Shown: in pieces, positions 9,035-17,739 of the stretch | How positions within the stretch are numbered: the first letter of the stretch is position 1 | Layout of the letters: every line of letters begins with the position of its first letter | Assembly: GCA_016744335.1 (NCBI GenBank) | Contig: JADGEO010000023.1 | Location: 1-57,589, forward strand | Length of the DNA: 57,589 nucleotides | Reading direction: 5' to 3' | Source: Anaerolineales bacterium | Lineage (GTDB): Bacteria; Chloroflexota; Anaerolineae; Anaerolineales; Villigracilaceae | Notes under the pieces: generated by a model | What the model was told of the DNA's origin: nothing | Databases searched by the model: none | What the model saw: the letters and a program-made list of their open reading frames with translations, nothing else | Made by a program: the position numbers and the translations under genes

Positions 9035-10120
9035 TTATTTTTCAGGAGTGAATGACCACACCTGTTTTCCGTCAACGTCGAGAGCAATAAGGGCTATATT
9101 GCTTTCATTTTCCATTAGTGCAAAGAAAGTTAATTCGCCACCCTCTACGGGGTTTGTATATAGCTTTCCGTTAATTCTTTGTTGCCAATCTATGCCGCCT
9201 TCTTTGTCGAAGGCGTAAATTGTGCCCGTTTCTGTACCTATGAGAATGTGCTCATCTGTAACCAACGGAGTCCCAGTAACGGGCCCATCACTCAAAATGG
9301 GTGCCCAGAGTTGAGCGCCATCTTCTGCATCAAAGCCGTAGAAATAGCCTTCGAGGTCGCCAACATAGAGGGCGCCATCTTGAATGATTGCGGTATCCCA
9401 AACCCAGCCTTCGAGCGGTGTAGCCCAGAGAATTGCCTGGGTCTCAGCGTCTATGGCGGTCATTGTTGAATCAAGGGAGCCAATATAAAGCGCGCCATTT
9501 TCGTCTAAGGTGGCTTTTCCAGGGATTGCTCCATTAAGATCAATATCCCAGATTGTTTCTTTAGCTTCTTTGCTGAAGCCATAAAGATGGTGATCAAGTG
9601 AGGTGATGTAGAGATATTCTCCATCATTTTCAGGTTGTGCCCATAGTGCGCTATCACTGATATGTTTTGCCCAAAGAAAACTGCCGTTTAGGTCGAGGGC
9701 ATAAAGTTTGCCATCAGAGTTAGGGGCGTAGATGACTCCATCTACCGCGAGAGGGCTGGCAACCCAAGTGTCTTCTGCGTCACCAAAAGTCCAATTTAAG
9801 CGACCGTTTTCAGGGCTTACTGAAATTAGGCTATGGTTTGAACCTGCGCTGGCAAGAATGAGTTGATTGTCTTCGGTAAGAATCGGGTCAGCGTAATAGG
9901 CTTCTTTAGAATCTGCTTTTTCAGCAGGGTATTGCCAAATAACACTGCCATTCTTTACCTGAATAGCGTAAACGAATCCGCCGTTAGCAAGGTAGACTGT
10001 TTCATCTGTTGCGCTCAGTCCGGGCCAAGAGTTAGAGTTCATCGCGGCGGCAGAGCATCCGCTTAAAAGCGTGAAGATAAGCACTGCGGCGGTTAGGACA
10101 AAGATTTTTTTTGTTTTCAT
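9035..10120 (-). CDS. PQQ-type beta-propeller lipoprotein (BamB-like fold)
   Basis: A 361-residue protein with a signal peptide and lipobox LLSGC (Cys22), so it should be anchored on the outer face of the membrane. The rest is a series of repeats of the type xLYALDLNGSxLW, about seven or eight blades, typical of the PQQ-like/BamB propeller. The residues that bind PQQ in alcohol dehydrogenases are not evident, so a scaffold role is more likely than catalysis. It lies between yidD and yidC, where such a gene is not standard. By position it could help fold or receive proteins exported by YidC; this is inference. No strong Shine-Dalgarno precedes the ATG. Confidence 0.82.
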   Translation of the reverse strand: MKTKKIFVLTAAVLIFTLLSGCSAAAMNSNSWPGLSATDETVYLANGGFVYAIQVKNGSVIWQYPAEKADSKEAYYADPILTEDNQLILASAGSNHSLISVSPENGRLNWTFGDAEDTWVASPLAVDGVIYAPNSDGKLYALDLNGSFLWAKHISDSALWAQPENDGEYLYITSLDHHLYGFSKEAKETIWDIDLNGAIPGKATLDENGALYIGSLDSTMTAIDAETQAILWATPLEGWVWDTAIIQDGALYVGDLEGYFYGFDAEDGAQLWAPILSDGPVTGTPLVTDEHILIGTETGTIYAFDKEGGIDWQQRINGKLYTNPVEGGELTFFALMENESNIALIALDVDGKQVWSFTPEK

Positions 10121-10181
10121 AATTTTAGATAGTGGCTAGTTGAATAATTCTAGGGGATTGCAGGGTTTTGTACTGTGAGCA

Positions 10182-10475
10182 TTATGGTACAGGGTCAACT
10201 CCGCCTTCATTAAAGGGATTACAGCGCATTACGCGCCAAGTTGCCATTACTGAGCCTTTTAAAACACCGTACTTATAAACTGCTTGATAGCCATAATGTG
10301 AACAAGATGGATAAAAGCGGCAAGAGCCAGCGGGCAGGGTGCGTGAAAAGGTTTTCTGGTAAAGGCGGATAGCTCCTAAAAGTATTATGCGGGGGATATT
10401 GAAGAAAGTACGTGGCATATCGCGTACTTTAGGTTCGTTTGGGTACTCGGTAGGGAGATGAAATTGGCTATTCAT
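10182..10475 (-). CDS. yidD: membrane protein insertion efficiency factor YidD
   Basis: A 97-residue protein with the conserved signature CRFYPSCSHYGYQA and the C-terminal MRCNPFNEGGVDPVP. YidD is a small amphipathic inner-membrane-associated protein that aids insertion by YidC. The start chosen overlaps the rnpA stop codon in an ATGA arrangement, implying translational coupling; this gives about 19 residues more than a typical family member, and an internal Met (MPRTFF) is an alternative start. Confidence 0.93.
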   Translation of the reverse strand: MNSQFHLPTEYPNEPKVRDMPRTFFNIPRIILLGAIRLYQKTFSRTLPAGSCRFYPSCSHYGYQAVYKYGVLKGSVMATWRVMRCNPFNEGGVDPVP

Positions 10476-10816
10476 AATAAGTTGGCGCGTTGTAATAGTT
10501 GCTCTAACGCGTCACGAACTAAAGGCATTTTTACCTGGGTAATTGGTTTACGGGCGATAAGCATTATGTCGTGTCCCGAGTGTGTTTGCGGATATAAGTC
10601 TTTTGCGGCTGCTCGTAGCAGACGTTTGGCTCGGTTTCGTTTAACAGCGTTTCCTACACTTTTGCCCGCTGTGACACCAACACGTGTGATTGGTTCTTGG
10701 TTTTTTATCTCTATCAACACCAAGAGCGGGTGAGCATAAGATTTTCCCTTATGCCGCACCCGCTTGAAGTCAGTTGAACGAGTTAGACGAAACTTTCGTT
10801 GCACCCGTACTCCCAA
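10472..10816 (-). CDS. rnpA: ribonuclease P protein component
   Basis: A 114-residue basic protein with the family signature KRNRAKRLLR and an N-terminal region beginning RLTRSTDFKRV. It binds the RNase P RNA and helps 5' processing of tRNA precursors. It lies between rpmH and yidD, the near-universal order, and overlaps yidD by 4 nt. Transcription probably comes from the promoter upstream of rpmH. Confidence 0.95.
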   Translation of the reverse strand: MGVRVQRKFRLTRSTDFKRVRHKGKSYAHPLLVLIEIKNQEPITRVGVTAGKSVGNAVKRNRAKRLLRAAAKDLYPQTHSGHDIMLIARKPITQVKMPLVRDALEQLLQRANLL

Positions 10817-10868
10817 ATATGCTCTTTATTCGTTCTACTAGACCAGAAAAACGGTCTAGCAAATATAT

Positions 10869-11042
10869 TTACCAACGTGTCTTCTTGACGTGATTGTTGG
10901 CTGTTGGTGCCAAGCTATAACGTCCTTTTGCACGACGACGTTTAAGCACTTTGCGACCGCCTTTGGTTTTCATGCGTTGGCGAAAGCCATGCACACGAAC
11001 TCGGCGGCGTTTTTTTGGTTGGTATGTTCTTTTTGTTGACAT
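10869..11042 (-). CDS. rpmH: 50S ribosomal protein L34
   Basis: The start is placed at [11 protein letters not shown], preceded by GAGGAAAA; the frame is open 12 codons further up but without a ribosome site. L34 core residues ([15 protein letters not shown], then [15 protein letters not shown]) are intact. The 57-residue protein is longer than the usual 44-50 because of a C-terminal tail after the KGR motif ([15 protein letters not shown]). First gene of the rpmH-rnpA-yidD unit. Confidence 0.95.
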   Translation of the reverse strand: MSTKRTYQPKKRRRVRVHGFRQRMKTKGGRKVLKRRRAKGRYSLAPTANNHVKKTRW

Positions 11043-11087
11043 AAAATTTTCCTCGCAGGTTGTATAGAATAATAGCAAAACTTAAAA

Positions 11088-11107
11088 AGTTCTCTAGCTA
11101 GAGAACT
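11088..11107. repeat. perfect 20-bp palindrome at the rpmH transcription start
   Basis: AGTTCTCTAG followed by its exact reverse complement. It begins about 9 nt after the rpmH -10 box, so it covers positions about +2 to +21 of the predicted transcript and is followed by a short T-run. It could be an operator, or a 5' hairpin that protects or attenuates the mRNA. Confidence 0.85.
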
Positions 11108-11115
11108 AACACGGC

Positions 11116-11144
11116 ATTATACCTTAAGGGTTTTGTTTCGGCAA
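11116..11144 (-). promoter_or_regulatory. sigma70-type promoter of rpmH-rnpA-yidD
   Basis: -35 TTGCCG (11144-11139), 17-bp spacer, -10 TATAAT (11121-11116). It points at rpmH and would start transcription near 11109. Confidence 0.85.
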
Positions 11145-11177
11145 ACGAATTTTGAGATGTTTTTTGAGTTGAAGGGC

Positions 11178-12773
11178 TTATTTTTCATAAGAGCAACTTT
11201 GTAATTGATAGATACTCGTACTTGGCAAGATGAGCGTTTGTTTATACCACTCAGGCTTTTTATCTAGCTGACTATATTTAAAACTTTGGCTTGTGTTGTC
11301 TAGGTAGATATAGTCTATTTCTTTCTTGCAGAGTTCTTCGAATATTTCTTGTGATGGAAAATCGAGATGGTGAGATAGCATGATGCTTTTTCTGCCTGTT
11401 AGTGGTGTAATCCAAATCCCTGCATCGGAGGCGACTAGGGATGATGAAGTGGTGTTCGGGACGACATTTAGTTGATTGCCAGCAATCAGTATTTGTGTAT
11501 CTTGGGGAAGATTTTTATCTAGCCAATCAAAGGCGAGGGTATCATCATAACCAACAAAATCACAACAAGCAGATGGATAAAAATCGTAGTTTTTTAGTGT
11601 GAAAAAACTGAAGAGAAGAACAAAGATGAAGAAAAGGGTATTGCGAGTTGTCCGAGACTTGTCTTGCATTTGTGCATAGGGGCGGGATAGGTCTTGTAGT
11701 GTGCGCACTAAGCCTGCTAGACCGAAGCCACCTAAGAGGGCGAGGGGGAAGAATAAAATTATTTCGACAAAAGGTCTATCGAGTAATGTTTGGTCGGGGA
11801 ATTGAGGGAGTGCCCATGCTGTAGGGATAAATAATGTGACCAAAAGAAAAAGGATGAAGAAAAGAATAAAGTAGGTTTCACGCGGATATTTTTTGAGGGC
11901 AAAGGGGCTTAATATAAGAATAAGTAAACTCGTATTATTGAGATAAGGTTCTAATGCTAGTTTTAGTAAGGGGTCTTCTTGAATTGATAAGAGATATATG
12001 AAAATAGAAAAGAGTAAAATTCTTATAATTGAGTTCTTTTTGTCCACGGAGAAATCTTTTATTTCTTTTGCAAAAATCCAACTTGTATAAGCAATGAGAA
12101 TTAGTATTAATACTCTGGTGTGGATGATCGTGGCGATGAGAATACCCAAGAAGATTAGGATTTTAGTGAAGCTATTTCTCTTTTTATCTTGTTGAAAACT
12201 GAGTAGCAGGATTTCAAAAAAGAATATCCCCAAAAGGGCGGGGTATTTGCCCCAATTAACAGCAAAGGCGGGCATATACCAGCCAAACCCTGCAAGAAGA
12301 GCGGCGAAGAGTGCTGAGGGTAAATCTTTTGTTTTTTGCCAGATGAGAAGAAATACAGGGATGGGGATGAATGTGAGGACGACCTGCCCAAAGACCAGCA
12401 TCATATTTGGGGTTTTAGCACCCAAGGTTAGGGTTAGGAGCGACGCGAGAAGATGATAGCCAAGATGGTAATAAGTGGGTGTCACGTTTGAGGTTGAATC
12501 TAAAAGTGTGTGAGATTTCCATCCATCCAATAACGCGTTGATAATGCGCAAGTGCTCTACAGAATCGAAATAGGGCGGAAGATAAATATCCCGAAGGTAA
12601 GCAAGGCGCAAAAGCAGAGAGGCTAAAAAGAAAAGTGCGAGGGTGATTTTAAATGAAATTTCTTGTTTAGCTTTGAGGCTAAACAAGAAATTTAGAGAGA
12701 GCACTAGGGTTGCGCCCACAACGAGCACCCAGTTTTGACTGAGCGCCTGAACGCCATCGAAGAAAATTTGCAT
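11178..12773 (-). CDS. polytopic membrane protein, possible GT-C-type glycosyltransferase
   Basis: A 531-residue protein with about ten or more hydrophobic helices and a hydrophilic C-terminal 120 residues (from about residue 410). An early extracytoplasmic loop contains DIYLPPYFDSVEHL, with acidic residues where GT-C lipid-linked sugar transferases keep their catalytic Asp, and WGKYPALLG resembles a helix junction in such proteins. I do not recognise a specific family. It begins 3 nt after the stop of the lipoprotein gene at 12777, so the two are cotranscribed. A role in cell-surface glycan or protein glycosylation is an inference from topology. Confidence 0.6.
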   Translation of the reverse strand: MQIFFDGVQALSQNWVLVVGATLVLSLNFLFSLKAKQEISFKITLALFFLASLLLRLAYLRDIYLPPYFDSVEHLRIINALLDGWKSHTLLDSTSNVTPTYYHLGYHLLASLLTLTLGAKTPNMMLVFGQVVLTFIPIPVFLLIWQKTKDLPSALFAALLAGFGWYMPAFAVNWGKYPALLGIFFFEILLLSFQQDKKRNSFTKILIFLGILIATIIHTRVLILILIAYTSWIFAKEIKDFSVDKKNSIIRILLFSIFIYLLSIQEDPLLKLALEPYLNNTSLLILILSPFALKKYPRETYFILFFILFLLVTLFIPTAWALPQFPDQTLLDRPFVEIILFFPLALLGGFGLAGLVRTLQDLSRPYAQMQDKSRTTRNTLFFIFVLLFSFFTLKNYDFYPSACCDFVGYDDTLAFDWLDKNLPQDTQILIAGNQLNVVPNTTSSSLVASDAGIWITPLTGRKSIMLSHHLDFPSQEIFEELCKKEIDYIYLDNTSQSFKYSQLDKKPEWYKQTLILPSTSIYQLQSCSYEK

Positions 12774-12776
12774 GGA

Positions 12777-13238
12777 TTAATTAGGGTAATTGGGGTAGTT
12801 TGGGTAACTGGTGGGGGCTTGCAGGTTGGGTGGTGCATGGTATGCCCCGTATTGAATAGTGAACTCTCCTTGAGCAATTAGTTTTTCGTTTAAATTGCTA
12901 TATACCTCTATGAAAATTTCTTCTTCGTTTTGAAAGAGAAGACCACTGCAATAGATATTTATAGGGAATTCTTCAGTTTGCAAGCAAGTAAAAGTGTTAT
13001 CTTCGTCAACTAGGAGGTAAATATCTCTGCAATTTTGATTGTTGGCTTTGAGAAGGATGATTGTCTGCTCTTCACTTTCTTGTCCGAATCCTTCTAGACA
13101 AATATCTGTATCGTCTTCATTGCAGTAAGGGAGGCTGGGGAGTGGGGTAGGTGAAGACTCTTTTTGAGGCGCGGGGGCTGAACTGCATGCGCTCAGTAAG
13201 AGTAGTGAGACAAGGATAAGGAAAAATATTTTTTTCAT
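12777..13238 (-). CDS. small lipoprotein with C-terminal PNY repeats
   Basis: A 153-residue protein with a signal peptide and lipobox LLSACS (Cys18). The mature part is acidic and beta-rich, with four Cys that may form disulfides (in YCNEDD, CLEGF, NNQNC and TFTCL), and ends in three PNY repeats. No family is recognised. It overlaps the upstream coiled-coil gene by 4 nt (ATGA) and is followed after 3 nt by the polytopic protein, so the three form an envelope operon. Confidence 0.7.
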   Translation of the reverse strand: MKKIFFLILVSLLLLSACSSAPAPQKESSPTPLPSLPYCNEDDTDICLEGFGQESEEQTIILLKANNQNCRDIYLLVDEDNTFTCLQTEEFPINIYCSGLLFQNEEEIFIEVYSNLNEKLIAQGEFTIQYGAYHAPPNLQAPTSYPNYPNYPN

Positions 13239-14059
13239 TTCGTATCTTCTATCGTATTTGTTCTTTTTGCTTTTAAGTCAAGAGGCTCTTCGTTGCGCCA
13301 CATTGCCAAAGCGTGTAAAAGTAAACCAATCTGCGAAAATGCAAACCACAGTAAAAAAATGGCAATTGAAGCAGATGTGATGTCGAACCAGCGGGGTAGT
13401 TTCTCAGTCCATTGGGCAATGTCTGTGCGCCATTTATCAATTTTAGCTTCATATTCGTCCAAAACAACCATCAAGTTTTGGATATTTTCTTTCGTCTCTG
13501 ATAAATCGCCGCCTAGCAGGTAGGTGGCGTCGTCTAAAAAGGTTGAGGCTGTGTCAGCCATCTCACCTACATTGTTGATTTCTTCTTCTAAGGTGTCAGT
13601 AAGTTCTACAAAATAAGATAAGCTCTCTTTCTCTGGTAGGTCAAATTCTACAAAGGGGATTTTATTAAGTGCTTCGATTTTCTCGTATAAATCATCTAGC
13701 ATTTCTTGCACTTCTGCTAGTTTTTCTTTTGAGGTTTCAAGACTGGGCGAAATTTTATCATCTAATAGCCCATTAACGGCGTCTAAAAACTCAACAGCTT
13801 CTTCTCTTTGTTCTTTATAGGATTCTAGCGATTCTTCGGCAGATTCGACCATTCGTAGGGCGCGTGTTAATTCATCTTGTGCGTCTTTTATCGCGTTTTG
13901 GGCTTGCTCCAGTTCGTCATCAGCTTCTGTTAGTTTGGCAATAGACTGGTTGGTGAGCGGCTCGTTATAATACCATGCAGAGCCAACGCCAATTAGACTC
14001 AAAGTGAAGAGCAGGGTGCTAAAAACGATTAATATGCCGCCAAGAACTTTTTGTCTCAT
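13235..14059 (-). CDS. membrane-anchored coiled-coil protein
   Basis: A 274-residue protein: one TM helix at about 7-30, a long acidic heptad-rich region (about 38-215) that should form an extracytoplasmic coiled coil, and a second TM helix at about 228-252 with a short charged tail. No catalytic motif is present. It may be a structural or sensory envelope protein. Shine-Dalgarno GGAG precedes ATG. It is the first gene of the three-gene envelope operon down to 11178. Confidence 0.7.
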   Translation of the reverse strand: MRQKVLGGILIVFSTLLFTLSLIGVGSAWYYNEPLTNQSIAKLTEADDELEQAQNAIKDAQDELTRALRMVESAEESLESYKEQREEAVEFLDAVNGLLDDKISPSLETSKEKLAEVQEMLDDLYEKIEALNKIPFVEFDLPEKESLSYFVELTDTLEEEINNVGEMADTASTFLDDATYLLGGDLSETKENIQNLMVVLDEYEAKIDKWRTDIAQWTEKLPRWFDITSASIAIFLLWFAFSQIGLLLHALAMWRNEEPLDLKAKRTNTIEDTK

Positions 14060-14162
14060 TTTTTTATCTCCGCTTTTGGTCTATAGGTAATCAGTCGTGT
14101 GTGTGGGGGTGGCTGGTTGTCCAGTGCCCAGAAGGATGGTTGGGCGTAGGATGTTTCTTCAA

Positions 14163-14275
14163 TAGACCCCTTGCAAAAGTCTATTTTCTCTACGCTCCCT
14201 GCGCCGTCCTCGGCGCAGGCTTCTCTAAAATACGCCGCCGAGGACGGCGGCTAGAGCACTTATGCAAGAGGTCTA
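14163..14275. mobile_element. MITE-like element with 18-bp terminal inverted repeats
   Basis: The left end TAGACCCCTTGCAAAAGT matches the right end, read on the other strand, at 16 of 18 positions. Inside is a nested GC-rich inverted repeat (GCCGTCCTCGGCG / CGCCGAGGACGGC). The 113-bp unit has no coding capacity and has TA at both outer ends, which would fit TA-targeting transposases of the IS630/Tc1 type. It lies in the 263-bp gap between the genes at 14059 and 14323. Confidence 0.65.
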
Positions 14276-14322
14276 ATATAATTTGTCATAAGTTGTTTCT
14301 TGATAGGCAAGTTTTTGGGCGA

Positions 14323-15501
14323 TTATACCAACTTCCCATGACCTTCAAAAACAGGCTTATTCTCCAGAATCCGTTGGGGGGAAAAAATACCAAGATTGAG
14401 CACGGGGAAAACGCCACGTATTAATTCGGCAAGATAACGCCCAACGCCATGACACTGCTGAAAGCCGTGACCAGAGAATCCGTTCGCTAACATCAAGCCT
14501 TTCATGGTGGGGTATTCACCGAGAATTGCGTTGCCGTCAAAGGTGTTTACCGCGTATAATCCCGCCCATGCGCCAATATACTTGAGCCTGTCAAACGCGG
14601 GGGCATGACCGACCAAATCTTCCCACATTCTTTCTTCAAAGGTTCTGCGATTGGTCACAAAATCAAAGCCGATGGGGTCATTGTCAAAAGATTTTCCGCA
14701 CATAAAGCGACTGCCATGTTCTTGGGAGAAATAAATGCCAGAGGGGAAAAAGGTGAAAGGATATTGCATCTCAACTTGTTCTGCAATTTCAACAATATGC
14801 ACCTGTCTCATTACGGGATTAATAGGCAAGTCCACGCCGGCTGTTTTTGCTAATTTGGTCGCCCATCCGCCCGCACTGTTGAGCACATATTTAGCGGAGA
14901 GCTTCTCGTCTGATGTGAGTTTTACGCCAGTCACTTGTCCTGCTTCGTGTGTGATTTCGGCAACTTCGGCTTCGATAAATTCTGCGCCTAAATCAATGGC
15001 TTTATTTTTGAAGCCCATTAATACCGCGTGCGGATCCATTGTGCCATCTAGCGCCCCGAAGGTTGCACCGGCGATGTCATCTACGCTCAAAAGTGGATAC
15101 CCTGCTAAAATTTCTTCGGGCGTGAGCCATTTCACGTCGCAACCGAGATTTTGTTGTACAGCAAGCCCTGCTTTGGCATCTGCGGCATTTTTTGCGTCTG
15201 TTAAAAAGAGATTGCCTTCTTGTCTGAATGCAGTTTTTGCCTTAACACCATCCACTGCCATATCTTTATCAAAAGTGGCTAATTTTTCTAGCGCATATTG
15301 AGAGATTTCTATATTCTCTTTGATATTAAATTGAAGGCGCGTATTTGCATCGGAGAGAACGGTGGAGCTTTTTTCGTAAGTTGCATCCATTTCTATAATG
15401 GCAACTTTTAGCGTGGGGTCTTCCAGCATTAAATAATACGCTGTAGCGCATCCCATCACGCCCCCGCCAGCCATAATTGCATCGTAGGTTTTGTTTTTCA
15501 T
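14323..15501 (-). CDS. FAD-dependent amine/amino-acid oxidoreductase (DAO family)
   Basis: A 392-residue protein with an N-terminal dinucleotide-binding motif AGGGVMGCATAY (about 11-22), acidic end of beta-2 in AIIEMDA, and the C-terminal FAD segment ANGFSGHGFQQCHGVG typical of the glycine oxidase/sarcosine oxidase beta group. It oxidises a secondary or primary amine or D-amino acid, substrate unknown. No quinone or folate domain is fused. Shine-Dalgarno AAGGACG precedes ATG. It is divergent from tgt, with a repeat element between them. Confidence 0.85.
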   Translation of the reverse strand: MKNKTYDAIMAGGGVMGCATAYYLMLEDPTLKVAIIEMDATYEKSSTVLSDANTRLQFNIKENIEISQYALEKLATFDKDMAVDGVKAKTAFRQEGNLFLTDAKNAADAKAGLAVQQNLGCDVKWLTPEEILAGYPLLSVDDIAGATFGALDGTMDPHAVLMGFKNKAIDLGAEFIEAEVAEITHEAGQVTGVKLTSDEKLSAKYVLNSAGGWATKLAKTAGVDLPINPVMRQVHIVEIAEQVEMQYPFTFFPSGIYFSQEHGSRFMCGKSFDNDPIGFDFVTNRRTFEERMWEDLVGHAPAFDRLKYIGAWAGLYAVNTFDGNAILGEYPTMKGLMLANGFSGHGFQQCHGVGRYLAELIRGVFPVLNLGIFSPQRILENKPVFEGHGKLV

Positions 15502-15527
15502 AATCGTCCTTTATTTATGATATTTAG

Positions 15528-16814
<1,287 letters not shown>

Positions 16815-16835
16815 AGCACAAAAAGGAATATGCCA

Positions 16836-17711
16836 ATGAAAGCCTTCTTTAAAAATATCTTCATTTCATCCGATGAGCCTCGCCTCCGCGCGGGCTGGCG
16901 ACTTTTTTTGCATCTACTCATTATCGTGCCAATCGGCATGGTGACAGGTGCCGCATCCAAAGTTCTCTTCCCCTTTTGGCGTGGCGGCATTCTCCAAGAC
17001 CAGCTTATCAGCCTCATTGCAATCACCCTCTCTGTTTTTATTGCGCGTCGCTGGCTCGATAAACGCAGTTTTACCAGTCTCGGGCTCAAAGTCAATAAAA
17101 AAACGGGACTCGATTTGCTGGCAGGCATCGTTATCACCTTTTTGATGATGGGATTCATCTACTTCATCATGTTCTCAATGGGATGGCTCACCTTCAACAG
17201 CTTTGCATGGGATACAGAATCCGCATCATCCGTGGCCCTAAACTTACTTGGCATTTTCTTCGTCTTTGTACTGGTGGGATGGAACGAAGAACTCCTCAGT
17301 CGTGGCTACCAATTGCAAAACCTTGCCGATGGCATCAACCTGACTTGGGGCGTAATCATCTCCTCTGCCATCTTCGGGATTTTGCATCTCGGCAACCCCG
17401 GCGCGTCTTGGGTGAGCACACTCGGCATCTTCTTGGCGGGCGTTTTCCTTGCTTATGGCTATATTCGCACGGGGCGGCTTTGGCTCTCGATTGGCTTGCA
17501 CATCGGCTGGAACTTTTTCGAGGGCGTCATCTTTGGTTTCCCCGTCAGCGGCTTAGACGTTTTCCGTCTCACGCGCATCACGGTTGATGGTCCTGAGTTA
17601 TGGACGGGCGGGGCTTTTGGTCCCGAAGCGGGATTGGTGCTTTTGCCCGCGTTGGCTTTGGGCGCAGGGTTGATTTATCTGTATGGTAGAGAAAACGCAA
17701 CTATCTCATAA
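16836..17711 (+). CDS. CPBP-family intramembrane metalloprotease
   Basis: The start is put at the second ATG (MKAFFKN) because AAGGAA is only 2 nt from the first. The 291-residue protein has about eight TM segments. Motif 1 is NEELLSRGYQL (EExxxR, with Arg kept), motif 2 FGILHLGNP and motif 3 HIGWNFFEG (HxxxN), the set that defines the CAAX/CPBP (Abi) protease family. Related proteins cleave prenylated or bacteriocin-related peptides; the substrate here is unknown. It starts about 20 nt after tgt and is probably cotranscribed. Confidence 0.88.
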   Translation: MKAFFKNIFISSDEPRLRAGWRLFLHLLIIVPIGMVTGAASKVLFPFWRGGILQDQLISLIAITLSVFIARRWLDKRSFTSLGLKVNKKTGLDLLAGIVITFLMMGFIYFIMFSMGWLTFNSFAWDTESASSVALNLLGIFFVFVLVGWNEELLSRGYQLQNLADGINLTWGVIISSAIFGILHLGNPGASWVSTLGIFLAGVFLAYGYIRTGRLWLSIGLHIGWNFFEGVIFGFPVSGLDVFRLTRITVDGPELWTGGAFGPEAGLVLLPALALGAGLIYLYGRENATIS

Positions 17712-17739
17712 TTTTATATTTCATAGTTAGATTTAAAAG

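Noticed and set aside
10182..11177. Chromosome origin near rpmH
   Set aside because: rpmH-rnpA often lies next to dnaA, but the next gene upstream is a membrane protein and no DnaA-box cluster was seen.
14735..15301. 188-codon plus-strand frame opposite the FAD oxidoreductase
   Set aside because: Mirror frame of a conserved gene, low-complexity Ser/Ala composition, no ribosome site.
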